Shown: positions 24,944-33,567 of the stretch, one piece after another | How the letters are laid out: the number at the start of each line of letters is the position of its first letter | Numbering within the stretch: position 1 is the first letter of the stretch | The notes under the pieces: generated by a model | What the model was told of the DNA's origin: nothing | Database searches by the model: none | What the model saw: only the letters and a program-made list of their open reading frames with translations | Made by a program: the position numbers and the translations under genes | NCBI GenBank assembly: GCA_009885745.1 | Contig: VFKC01000099.1 | Span: 1 to 42,437, forward strand | Source: Actinomycetota bacterium | GTDB taxonomy: Bacteria > Actinomycetota > Actinomycetes > S36-B12 > UBA5976 | Reading direction: 5' to 3' | Length of the DNA: 42,437 bases

Positions 24944-26896
24944 GTGGCTTACTTAAAATCGGCAAAGACTAAAGGTTGCGTAGCCATAGCTTTGCTGTTT
25001 TTTGTGTCGATATTTTGCGGTCCAGCAGTTGCCGCTGTGGCAAACCCGAAATATAACTCGGCTCAATTGGTAATTACCGATTTTAGTGTCGTTAAGTCAT
25101 CTGCGGCCAAACATATAGTGACTATTACGGGTTCAATGACCAACAGTAGTGAACAAGAATTGAAAAATGTTGTAATCCAACTTGCCACTAACGGCCCGAT
25201 AACAAGCCGAGATGAACTCGCCGATGTGCGAAGTGAGCCAACGGGCATTAGGGGCTTTGCCCAGCCCGAGATACGAGACTCGATAAAGATTATTGCTCCT
25301 GGGAAAACTGCGAAATGGAAATTGCGATTTTCAGGTGAGAAAATTCTGGGTCTTAATGCTCAAGGTGTTTTTGAATTTGGGGTAAGCGCCGCCACCACAG
25401 CAAATGTTTTTAGAGCATCAATAACTGCGCCGTGGACTTATGGGACAAAGCTCTCCGCTAAGACGAGAGTCGCGTTAGTCATCCCGGTGACCGCATTAAC
25501 TGACAAGTCCCCATATGAATCGAAAAAGACTAAACCGAGCGATGTCAAAAAGCTTTCTAGACTAAACGGCCTAACTGCCACGAACGAATACCAGAAAATC
25601 AGTTGGATAGTTGATCCCGCTTTACCCCATTGGGCTGCCTCTTTTGCAGAGTCATCACTATCTTCAGAAAGTGCCATTCTGATTAAGCGGCTGAACAAGA
25701 TTGCAAAATTTTCTAATCTCTCGCCGTATGCACATGCCAATCTTGCTGGATTAGTAGGTAGTCACAGGCGCAATGAAGTAGCACAAATTATTAAGTATGG
25801 TTCTCAACAATGGCCAGTTGGTTCAAGTATCTACAAGAACTCAGATGGAACATTAACTAATCAAACTGCCACAGTTTTAGGCACTAATGCAGTTACGCCC
25901 CTGGTTTCCAACACCTTTGTGCACGCGGACGATAATTTCACTACTGACGCTCGAGTCCGGATTTTCCAACAAAAGTCACTGGTCTTTGATGCCAGTGCAT
26001 CAGCGTGCCTCAGCAATGTCGCGGGAACAAAATCAGCACTTGCCCAGCGAATGTGTTTAGCCAGCGAACTTGCCATGATGAGTTTTGAATCTGCGGATAC
26101 GGCTCGTTCGGTAATTGTGCTAGCGCCCGCACAATGGAAAATAGGCGACAAAGATCTTTCAGTTCTGGTAAACACAATCGCAAATTCCAATTGGGCAAAA
26201 TTGGTATCTACTAACAGTCTGCTGGATTCTCAATTCACCCAGGATGTATACCCAGTTGGCACAGCAACTACGGAGAAGGTTTCACCACGCAATATTCGCC
26301 AAGCAACTTTGCTGGCGAAATCCAGTGAGATTTCCAATTCAATAATCAGCAACACTGCATGGGTTCGCAACACTAGATTCGCTCGATTTGTTGGCTACAG
26401 CGATCTGTGGCCAACAAACAAAGATGCTTTCTCTTTTCTGCATAGCCAACTCAAGGCCAACAGAACGATCATAAATTCCATCACAATTCAGGCTTCTGAC
26501 CGAATAACAATTGCAGCTGACCAAGCACAAATCCCAATCACTGTTGTGAACTCGAGTAATCATGCCGTACAGGTACGTGTGCGAGTTACGCCCGACCAGC
26601 CCATTCGATTACAAGCAACACAGCTTGCTTCTCAACTGGTTCCCGTTGGCGCTCGAGTGACTTTTGCAATCCCAATAACCCTGAGTGGAACTGGAACGAT
26701 CGGCGTAATCTCGGCCTTGGAAACGCCAGATGGAGTAACTTTTGGCAAACAGAAGAGGATTGAAATCTCGTCAACTGCTTATCGACAAGTCGCCGGAATT
26801 CTTGTCAAGCTGGCCTTCGGCTTACTGTTAATTTTAGCGCTCAGCAACTTTGTAAAACGACGTAAGTTGGCAAAGAATCCAGAGAGCACGAACTGA
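24944..26896 (+). CDS. DUF6049 family secreted/membrane protein upstream of MurJ
   Basis: This 650-residue protein has an N-terminal signal peptide (hydrophobic about residues 11-30), a large extracytoplasmic region and a C-terminal membrane helix (about 618-638) followed by a basic tail. The sequence starts with an immunoglobulin-like domain (VITDFSVVKSSAAKHIVTITGSM) and resembles DUF6049 proteins encoded before murJ in actinobacteria (Rv3909-like). The function is unknown; topology and location suggest a wall-assembly partner of MurJ. The start is the GTG at 24944, exactly six bases after TATTCT (24932-24937), implying a leaderless mRNA. It overlaps murJ by one base (TGATG). Confidence 0.82.
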   Translation: MAYLKSAKTKGCVAIALLFFVSIFCGPAVAAVANPKYNSAQLVITDFSVVKSSAAKHIVTITGSMTNSSEQELKNVVIQLATNGPITSRDELADVRSEPTGIRGFAQPEIRDSIKIIAPGKTAKWKLRFSGEKILGLNAQGVFEFGVSAATTANVFRASITAPWTYGTKLSAKTRVALVIPVTALTDKSPYESKKTKPSDVKKLSRLNGLTATNEYQKISWIVDPALPHWAASFAESSLSSESAILIKRLNKIAKFSNLSPYAHANLAGLVGSHRRNEVAQIIKYGSQQWPVGSSIYKNSDGTLTNQTATVLGTNAVTPLVSNTFVHADDNFTTDARVRIFQQKSLVFDASASACLSNVAGTKSALAQRMCLASELAMMSFESADTARSVIVLAPAQWKIGDKDLSVLVNTIANSNWAKLVSTNSLLDSQFTQDVYPVGTATTEKVSPRNIRQATLLAKSSEISNSIISNTAWVRNTRFARFVGYSDLWPTNKDAFSFLHSQLKANRTIINSITIQASDRITIAADQAQIPITVVNSSNHAVQVRVRVTPDQPIRLQATQLASQLVPVGARVTFAIPITLSGTGTIGVISALETPDGVTFGKQKRIEISSTAYRQVAGILVKLAFGLLLILALSNFVKRRKLAKNPESTN

Positions 26897-28518
26897 TGAA
26901 AGTGAGATTCGGACAAACTTCAGGAATGGCGGTTGGGACTCTCGCGAGTCGAATTACCGGTGTGCTGCGCGACGTAGCACTAGTGGCAGCCATTGGTACA
27001 GCAGTTTTTTCCGATGGATATTCCGTAGCTAACAGCATCCCAAATATTATTTATATTCTTATCGCGGGCGGAGCCATAAACTCAGTCTTTATCCCAGCCT
27101 TGGTCAGACGGATGCAAGATGACGAAGATAATGGGCAAATCTTTGCAAATCGCCTAATAACCCTTATTGGTATTTTGCTCATTGGAATTGTTGCACTAAC
27201 TATTATTTTTGCTCCGCTAATTATTCGGCTCTACGCAACAGCGGCCTGGAGTAGCTCAGAATTACATGCAGCCACAATCTTTGCGTACTGGTGCCTTCCA
27301 CAAATATTTTTTTACGGTGTTTACACCTTGGTTTCTCAAGTACTGAATGCGCGCAACATTTTTGCTTTGCCAATGTTTGCACCTATCTTCAATAACCTGA
27401 TCGTGATTGCAACCGCACTCGGATTTATGGCCATTTCTAATGGGGTGCCCGATGCGCAAAGTGTTAATCCAAGGGAACTTAATCTGTTAGGTGCTGGCAC
27501 ATTGTTGGGGATTGCTGTGCAAGCGGTTTTATTGATGCCGGCACTGCGAAAGTCCGGCTTTCACTACAAGCCGCGTTTTGATTTTCGTGGATCCGGCTTG
27601 ATGAAAATGGGTGACTTAGCCGTCTGGACTTTTGGCTTTGTCATGATTAACCAGATTTCATTCCTGATTATTTCTAACCTGACCACTTATGCGAATGTTC
27701 TGGCCAACAACGCAGGAGCCACCGCAATAGGCTTCACTTCATACCAAAAAGGCCAATTAATGATGATGCTGCCACATGCAATCATCACCGTTTCTCTCAT
27801 CACCGCATTGCTGCCCCGGCTCAGCAAAAATGCACACATCAGGGATGACCAGGCTTTTGGCGCGCAATTAACAAGCACGGTCCGACTCGTTGCTGCGTTC
27901 ATAATTCCGTGTGCTGGGCTGTTAGCGATAACTGGGCCGACGGTAGGCATCTTGCTCTATGGACATGGCGCAGCATCAGTGGCCGAGGGTGCTTCAGTTG
28001 GATTAATCGCTTCTGTTTTTGCTTTAGGCCTGCCGGCATTTTCGGTCTTCTACACGCTATTGCGCAGTTACTACGCTCGAGAAGACACCCGCACGCCATT
28101 CCTAATCAATCTTGGATTTAATGCAATTCATATTTCAATTGCTCTCTTGTTTTTCTACCGAGTAGATTCGCAATATAAAGTGGCTTCCATCGCGCTGGCA
28201 TACTCGATCGCCTACACAATTGTTTGCGCAATAACCTGGCGTCGGGTCTGTGCTGATGTCCCAGCTCTGGGGGCTAAACGTAATGTCCAAATGATTGCTC
28301 GAGTGCTTTTCGCCACGCTAGTTTCTTGTCTAGCAACTTGTGCAATTCACGCATTTATTTTTCAAAGTTACACGGTTGGAAATCTCAACGGGTCAATAGC
28401 CAGAATACTTTTTGACACTTTAACTTTTGTCTTAGGTTTTGCGACACTCGCAAAGTTGATTCGGGTCGAAGAAGTCAATGATGCAATTTCCCAAACGTGG
28501 CGGAGATTCGCAAAATAA
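26896..28518 (+). CDS. murJ: Lipid II flippase MurJ (MviN)
   Basis: The 540-residue protein is a MOP-superfamily flippase with about fourteen membrane helices. The MurJ features seen are the N-terminal SRITGVLRDVALVAAIG, the GGAINSVFIPAL segment, and FYTLLRSYYAREDTRTPF late in the protein. It moves lipid II to the outer face of the membrane. It carries only the flippase core; the cytoplasmic pseudokinase and extracellular domain fused to mycobacterial MviN are encoded by the next gene. The ATG overlaps the upstream stop (TGATG). Confidence 0.95.
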   Translation: MKVRFGQTSGMAVGTLASRITGVLRDVALVAAIGTAVFSDGYSVANSIPNIIYILIAGGAINSVFIPALVRRMQDDEDNGQIFANRLITLIGILLIGIVALTIIFAPLIIRLYATAAWSSSELHAATIFAYWCLPQIFFYGVYTLVSQVLNARNIFALPMFAPIFNNLIVIATALGFMAISNGVPDAQSVNPRELNLLGAGTLLGIAVQAVLLMPALRKSGFHYKPRFDFRGSGLMKMGDLAVWTFGFVMINQISFLIISNLTTYANVLANNAGATAIGFTSYQKGQLMMMLPHAIITVSLITALLPRLSKNAHIRDDQAFGAQLTSTVRLVAAFIIPCAGLLAITGPTVGILLYGHGAASVAEGASVGLIASVFALGLPAFSVFYTLLRSYYAREDTRTPFLINLGFNAIHISIALLFFYRVDSQYKVASIALAYSIAYTIVCAITWRRVCADVPALGAKRNVQMIARVLFATLVSCLATCAIHAFIFQSYTVGNLNGSIARILFDTLTFVLGFATLAKLIRVEEVNDAISQTWRRFAK

Positions 28519-28528
28519 CATTGGCAAC

Positions 28529-29980
28529 ATGGGTGATACTAATACTCGCTGCTTTGCTCAGCGTTACGAGTTGGACATCCAAATTGATGATTATCTGGGT
28601 GCCAAGGTATGGCGGGCATACGATTCCAAACTTGAAATCCCCGTCACTGTGCTTTTGTTGCCTGACGATGATTCAAGATCAGAACACCTAATTAATAGCT
28701 GTCTTGAGGCCGCAGAGTTGGAGTCGCCAAATGTGGTGGCTATAAACAACGTGATTCAGCATAATTTTGTAGCAGGCTTTGACGACGGCTCGCAAGATCA
28801 TAGTTTTGTGGGCATCGTTAGCGAGGAAGTTTCTGGACAGAATCTCACGGAATTATTAGCTAGAACTCGTGATGAATTTTCATTGATTGAAACACTCAAC
28901 TACGCAAACGAGTTAGCGCATGTCCTGCAATCGACGCACTCTCAAGGAGTCACACATGGCCACTTAAGGACTAGCGATGTCCTTATTACCGATTCTCATA
29001 CCTTGCGGTTGGCTGGTTTTGGAATTTGTGAGTCGTTGGTTCTTGAAAATCGTGATGCTGATGTTTTTGATGACATCAGAGATTTTGGTCTAGTCACATT
29101 TGAGTTGCTAACTTGCGTCAAACCATTTGCTGATTGTGATGTTCGCTGTCTTGAAGAAGATTTGCGACCGAGTATGGTTCGCAGAGACATCCAAATCGAC
29201 ATTGATGAGTTTTTTGCTTGTACCCAAAATGGGACATACGCCAGCATGTCTCAAGTCGTTGAGGACTTAGATTCGTTGGTCGCTAGGTACAAAGGCTTTA
29301 AGGTTATTGAGCCGCAACACATTATTATTCAAAATGCCAATTTGGTTGGTGCATTTCTGACCAAAACAAAGTTGCGAGCCGTCACTGCCTGTCTTTTGAT
29401 CTTGCTTGGGTTCGGGGCTTTGAGTTTGATAATGCTAACCGCAAGCTTTGGTACCAGAGCTGTTCCCAGCGCTATGTTGCCCAGTGATTTTGCTGGACCA
29501 ACACCCTCATTCACAAATTCCGGGTTCCCAGTTGCTGCCTCAAAGTACTTCTACCCGTCAACCATTTCTGACTATGACCCGCTAGGAGATGGGCAAGAAA
29601 ATCCAAATCTCGCACGATTAGCCATCGATGGGAATCTTAAGAGTACCTGGCGCACTGAGCACTATAAAGAGATTAACCTTGCAGGCAAAGCTGGAGTCGG
29701 GCTCCTTGTTGATCTCGGAAAAACCCTAAAACCAAATGCACTTTTCATACATTTCTACACCCCTGGACATAACGCCAAATTGTTCCTGAGCAACAGCGCG
29801 AATGTCGAGGTCGCCGGCGTAAAGCCGTATGGACAGGTGTTTAAGAGCGCGAAACTCAAAATTTTTATGAATGTAAATGCACAATCAGGTAGATACTTAC
29901 TTATTTGGTTAACGCGTTTACCTAAGGGCACGGATGGGAATTTTGTCGGGGGAGTGAATGAAATACAGGTTCGGTTGTGA
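28529..29980 (+). CDS. Membrane pseudokinase with extracytoplasmic carbohydrate-binding-like domain, MurJ partner
   Basis: The 483-residue protein has a kinase-like fold (about residues 13-255), one membrane helix (about 283-306) and an extracytoplasmic domain (about 335-483) resembling galactose-binding/discoidin folds (LAIDGNLKSTWRTE, VDLGKTLKPNALFI). Catalytic residues are lost: the VAIK lysine is replaced (VTVLLL), HRD reads H143-G-H145, and DFG reads G163-F-G165. In Mycobacterium the same three-part unit is fused to MurJ and is phosphorylated by PknB and bound by FhaA. The ATG at 28529 is chosen because TAACAT (28516-28521) lies seven bases before it; an ATG at 28478 would lie inside murJ. 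It follows murJ by 10 bp. Confidence 0.87.
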   Translation: MGDTNTRCFAQRYELDIQIDDYLGAKVWRAYDSKLEIPVTVLLLPDDDSRSEHLINSCLEAAELESPNVVAINNVIQHNFVAGFDDGSQDHSFVGIVSEEVSGQNLTELLARTRDEFSLIETLNYANELAHVLQSTHSQGVTHGHLRTSDVLITDSHTLRLAGFGICESLVLENRDADVFDDIRDFGLVTFELLTCVKPFADCDVRCLEEDLRPSMVRRDIQIDIDEFFACTQNGTYASMSQVVEDLDSLVARYKGFKVIEPQHIIIQNANLVGAFLTKTKLRAVTACLLILLGFGALSLIMLTASFGTRAVPSAMLPSDFAGPTPSFTNSGFPVAASKYFYPSTISDYDPLGDGQENPNLARLAIDGNLKSTWRTEHYKEINLAGKAGVGLLVDLGKTLKPNALFIHFYTPGHNAKLFLSNSANVEVAGVKPYGQVFKSAKLKIFMNVNAQSGRYLLIWLTRLPKGTDGNFVGGVNEIQVRL

Positions 29981-30039
29981 GAGTTACTAATTAACTCCAC
30001 TAAACTCATATCATCCTGTAGCAAAGTTAAGGAATTCTC

Positions 30040-30972
30040 ATGTCTGAAGAGATTCAAGATGTAATCATTATTGGCTCTGGTCCAGCTGGTTACACCGCGG
30101 CTATCTACGCTGCGCGCGCCCAATTGAATCCAATCATATTTGAAGGTGCAGTCACTGCCGGTGGTGCTTTAATGAACACCACTGAAGTAGAGAACTTCCC
30201 AGGCTTCCCTGAAGGGATTATGGGTCCGGCACTTATGGAATCGATGCGTGCGCAAGCCGAAAGATTCGGGGCGAATCTCATTACAGATGATGTGACTGCG
30301 ACAGATTTAGTGAGTGAAATAAAGATAGTCACAGATAGTGAAGGAAATGTCTATCGGGCACGCTCGGTTATTTTGGCCACCGGCTCGGGTTATCGCGAGT
30401 TGGGTCTAGAAAATGAAAAGCGTCTTTCGGGACATGGTGTCTCTTGGTGCGCCACCTGCGATGGTTTCTTCTTCCGTGATCAAGATATTGCAGTTGTTGG
30501 GGGTGGCGACTCTGCTGTGGAAGAGGCAACATTCTTAACGCGCTTTGCCCGCTCGGTGACAATGATTCACCGTCGTGATGAATTGCGGGCAAGCAAGATC
30601 ATGATTGAACGCGCGCTGAAGGATCCCAAGATTAAGTTTGCTTGGAACAGCGAAGTAATTGATTTGCATGGCGATCCAAAGCTCACGAGTGCCACGTTGC
30701 GTGACACAGTTACCGGCGCAACAAGCGAGTTAGCGGTCACTGGGCTATTTGTGGCAATCGGTCATGATCCACGTTCTTCGCTGTTTGTGGGTCAAATCGA
30801 CCTTGATAGTGCAGGTTATGTTCTAACCGCCCCACAAAGCACTGCCACAAATATTGCTGGCGTCTTTGCCTGTGGAGATTTGGTCGATCACACCTACCGT
30901 CAGGCAATCACTGCAGCAGGTTCGGGTTGTGCTGCTGCCCTTGATTCAGAACGATTCTTATCTAGTCTTTAA
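30040..30972 (+). CDS. trxB: Thioredoxin reductase
   Basis: This 310-residue flavoenzyme has an FAD-binding [16 protein letters not shown] motif, the redox-active CATC pair in [10 protein letters not shown], a second dinucleotide motif ([13 protein letters not shown]) with HRRDELRAS for NADPH, and the C-terminal [15 protein letters not shown]. It reduces thioredoxin with NADPH. The start at 30040 has AAGGAATTCTC upstream. The trxA gene follows after 75 bp and is the expected substrate. Confidence 0.97.
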   Translation: MSEEIQDVIIIGSGPAGYTAAIYAARAQLNPIIFEGAVTAGGALMNTTEVENFPGFPEGIMGPALMESMRAQAERFGANLITDDVTATDLVSEIKIVTDSEGNVYRARSVILATGSGYRELGLENEKRLSGHGVSWCATCDGFFFRDQDIAVVGGGDSAVEEATFLTRFARSVTMIHRRDELRASKIMIERALKDPKIKFAWNSEVIDLHGDPKLTSATLRDTVTGATSELAVTGLFVAIGHDPRSSLFVGQIDLDSAGYVLTAPQSTATNIAGVFACGDLVDHTYRQAITAAGSGCAAALDSERFLSSL

Positions 30973-31047
30973 GTGCATTAACCAATAGGCGCAAAGCCTT
31001 TTATTCAATCTATCTATGCTTTAATAGCAACTAACTAAGGAGAACCA

Positions 31048-31371
31048 ATGGGCGCAACAATTGAAGTTACTGATGAGAACTTTCAAGAATTAGTTCTAAA
31101 TAGCACTAAGCCAGTTTTGGTTGATTTCTGGGCTGAATGGTGTGGACCATGCAAGATGATTGCTCCAATTCTTGATGAAATTGCCTCCACTCATGGTGAT
31201 AATTTGATCATTGCAAAATTAAATGTTGACGAGAATCCGGCAACCGCTGCAAACTTTGGGGTGACATCCATTCCCACAATGAATGTGTACTCAGGTGGCG
31301 AAATTGTGAAGCAAATCATCGGGGCAAAGCCAAAGGCTGGCCTACTCGCTGACCTCGCAGAATATTTGTAA
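31048..31371 (+). CDS. trxA: Thioredoxin
   Basis: The 107-residue single-domain thioredoxin has the active site WCGPCK (residues 31-36) and the cis-proline loop TSIPT. It has no signal peptide, so it acts in the cytoplasm as a general disulfide reductant supplied by TrxB. A strong AAGGAG precedes the ATG. Only eight bases separate it from cwlM, an order kept in mycobacteria. Confidence 0.97.
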   Translation: MGATIEVTDENFQELVLNSTKPVLVDFWAEWCGPCKMIAPILDEIASTHGDNLIIAKLNVDENPATAANFGVTSIPTMNVYSGGEIVKQIIGAKPKAGLLADLAEYL

Positions 31372-31379
31372 GAAAATAC

Positions 31380-32480
31380 ATGGGGTCAATAATCCTGAAG
31401 GATGGTGATTCTGGGCCAGCTGTGCGCGATATTGCGCAACGGTTAGTCCGGCTAGGCCTTTTGAGTGAGACTCCTGTGCAGGGTGAGCCAGTTGAGCGCG
31501 AATACTTTGACACTCAACTAGCAGATGCAGTTAGGATTTTTCAACAAAGTCGCGGGCTTACCGTAGATGGAGTTGTTGGGCCACAAACTTTGCGACGCCT
31601 TGAAGAGGCACGCTGGGCCCTTGGCGACCGGATCTTGCGTTTTATCCCAAGGGGCATTGTTCATGGAGATGATGTTGTACATCTGCAACGACAACTTATC
31701 GGGTTTGGCTTCGCCATGGATCGCGTCGATGGAATCTATGGGCCACAAACCGAAAATGCAGTGCGGGAGTTTCAAAAGAATGTTGGTTTAGGTATCGATG
31801 GGATATGTGGACCTGACGTCTTCAAATCATTGTCACGCCTTAATCGCACCGTAGCCGGCGGTAGTCAAGAGTACTTACGCGAATTAGTTCGATGGGATCC
31901 AAGTCATAGTTCTCGCTCGGTAGAAACCTGCACAATCTTGTTGGATCCAAGCGACTCGGATGTTGAACTACATGGTGGCTCCACGCTTACCCAGGCCAAT
32001 GTTTGTTGGGATATTGCTAGTCGACTTGAAGGCCGGCTAGCCGCCTCTGGAGCTATGGTGGTAGTTACCCGCTCTCAGAATAGCCCGCTAGGTGATGAGC
32101 GAACTCGTGCGCTAATCGCAAATCAACAAAATGTGGATTTAGTACTGAGTTTGAATATGGATGCCAACCCTGTATCAATAGCAAACGGATTAGCGACTTA
32201 TTATTTTGGTCATGAATATTCACGTTCAGCTACTGGAATGCGCTTAGCCGGAATTATTCAAGATGAGATCATTACTAAAACCCCATTTACAGATGCCCAT
32301 ACTCATGCAAAAACTTGGGACATTTTGCGCTTGACAAAAATGCCTAGCATTAGAACCACGATTGGCTACAGTTCTAATCCGCAGGATGCAACTTTTCTCA
32401 GCGATCCAAATTCTCGCGATTTGATTGCAGATTGTCTTTCCTCTGCTGTTAGCCGCATTATGGCACCTAAAATAGGTTGA
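31380..32480 (+). CDS. cwlM: CwlM: peptidoglycan-binding, amidase-like protein lacking zinc ligands
   Basis: This 366-residue protein has no signal peptide. It carries two PG_binding_1 domains (about residues 12-75 and 92-152) and an amidase_3-like domain (about 184-362). The zinc and catalytic residues are replaced: DPGHGG reads D189-P-S-D192, SIHAN reads S257-L-N259-M-D, and the glutamate of the PAVLVExGF motif is T327. It therefore should not hydrolyse peptidoglycan. Mycobacterial CwlM is a cytoplasmic, PknB-phosphorylated activator of MurA with the same loss, and trxB-trxA-cwlM-parB is its usual neighbourhood. The ATG at 31380 has a poor ribosome binding site; coupling to trxA is likely. 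Confidence 0.88.
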   Translation: MGSIILKDGDSGPAVRDIAQRLVRLGLLSETPVQGEPVEREYFDTQLADAVRIFQQSRGLTVDGVVGPQTLRRLEEARWALGDRILRFIPRGIVHGDDVVHLQRQLIGFGFAMDRVDGIYGPQTENAVREFQKNVGLGIDGICGPDVFKSLSRLNRTVAGGSQEYLRELVRWDPSHSSRSVETCTILLDPSDSDVELHGGSTLTQANVCWDIASRLEGRLAASGAMVVVTRSQNSPLGDERTRALIANQQNVDLVLSLNMDANPVSIANGLATYYFGHEYSRSATGMRLAGIIQDEIITKTPFTDAHTHAKTWDILRLTKMPSIRTTIGYSSNPQDATFLSDPNSRDLIADCLSSAVSRIMAPKIG

Positions 32481-32507
32481 CATAACATTTCAGTTGGCTG
32501 AATTATT

Positions 32508-32544
32508 AGGTTTACACACAGGTTATCCACCTATGTGTAAACCT
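32508..32544. terminator. Bidirectional hairpin between cwlM and parB, with a DnaA-box-like loop
   Basis: AGGTTTACACA (32508-32518) and TGTGTAAACCT (32534-32544) form an 11-bp stem. After a one-base mismatch it continues with AGGT/ACCT around the loop TATCC. It abuts the parB stop and lies 27 bases after the cwlM stop, so it can end transcripts from both sides. The top contains TTATCCACC, one base away from a DnaA box. Confidence 0.65.
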
Positions 32545-33555
32545 TTAGTTGAGAGGTTCGCCAAACATTCCAAGAGTCGGCGGATCCACAATAGCCACAA
32601 TGCGTTGTAGGTCTTCTAGGGTCGCAAATTCAATCATTACTTTGCCTCTTTTGGCGCCTATTGCGATGGTAACTCTGGTATCTAGTCGCTGGGATAGCCG
32701 ATCGCTTAAGTCAGCCAAGCCTGGAGCGCTAATCGTGCCAGTGGACTTGACTCGAGCCTTCTTAACAGTTTTAGAATCGCCACTAATAGCGACGATTTCC
32801 TCGACAGTGCGAACGGATAATCCTTCAGCAACGATTCGGCTCGCTAAGGCTTCCATCGCTGCTGGATCTTTTAATGACAGCAAGGCACGAGCATGTCCGG
32901 CAGACAAAACCCCAGCGGCTACTCGACGAGCAACTGCCGGTGGTAAATTCAACAGACGAAGTGTGTTGGAAATTTGCGGTCGGGATCGACCAAGACGAGT
33001 CGCAAGCTCTTCTTGAGTACAACCGAAATCCTCGAGTAACTGCTGATAAGCCGCAGCTTCTTCTAAAACAGTCAATGCAGAACGGTGTAGGTTTTCTAAC
33101 AATGCATCACGAAGCATCTGCTCATCAGCAGTGTCGCGAATTAAGGCAGGAATGCTGGTAAAGCCAGCTAATTTTGAGGCTCGTAGTCTTCTTTCGCCAG
33201 CAATAAGTTCATAACCCTGATCTGATGGGCGAACAACAATTGGTTGCAGTAGACCGATTTCCTGGATGGAATGAACCAGTTCCGCTAAGGCATCTTCATC
33301 AAATACCGTTCTAGGCTGGGCTCGGTTCGGAACGATTTCATTGATATTAAGTTCGGCAAATCGCAATCCCGCGATCGGAGCTTGCTCAGAAACCAACACA
33401 CTTGTCGGCGTACTAGGCTGCTTCACAGTTGTAGATTTACCAGAGACTAATGCAGGTTCCAGGGTTGGTGCACCGGGATCTGTTGGCGATGTTTCACGTG
33501 AAACATCGGGCATGAGGGCGTTTAATCCCCTACCCAAACTTTGTCGCTTTGCCAT
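32545..33555 (-). CDS. parB: Chromosome-partitioning protein ParB
   Basis: The 336-residue protein has the N-terminal GRGLNALMPD segment, a CTPase/partition domain with AGERRLRASKLAG, a helix-turn-helix region (TQEELATRLGRSRPQISNTLRLL) and a C-terminal dimerisation domain. It loads at parS and spreads to form the partition complex moved by ParA. Its coding sequence contains a perfect parS site near the N-terminus (codons for about residues 17-22). It lies 12 bases after parA, with GGAAGG as ribosome binding site. Confidence 0.97.
   Translation of the reverse strand: MAKRQSLGRGLNALMPDVSRETSPTDPGAPTLEPALVSGKSTTVKQPSTPTSVLVSEQAPIAGLRFAELNINEIVPNRAQPRTVFDEDALAELVHSIQEIGLLQPIVVRPSDQGYELIAGERRLRASKLAGFTSIPALIRDTADEQMLRDALLENLHRSALTVLEEAAAYQQLLEDFGCTQEELATRLGRSRPQISNTLRLLNLPPAVARRVAAGVLSAGHARALLSLKDPAAMEALASRIVAEGLSVRTVEEIVAISGDSKTVKKARVKSTGTISAPGLADLSDRLSQRLDTRVTIAIGAKRGKVMIEFATLEDLQRIVAIVDPPTLGMFGEPLN
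33490..33505. promoter_or_regulatory. parS site inside parB
   Basis: TGTTTCACGTGAAACA is a perfect 16-bp palindrome and identical to the canonical bacterial parS. It is located in the N-terminal codons of parB (DVSRETSP region). Confidence 0.95.
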
Positions 33556-33567
33556 TTCTTTCCTTCC

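Noticed and set aside
30985-31010. AGGC-GCAAA-GCCT followed by TTTTATT after trxB, as a terminator
   Set aside because: A four-bp stem is too short, and trxB and trxA are probably at least partly cotranscribed.
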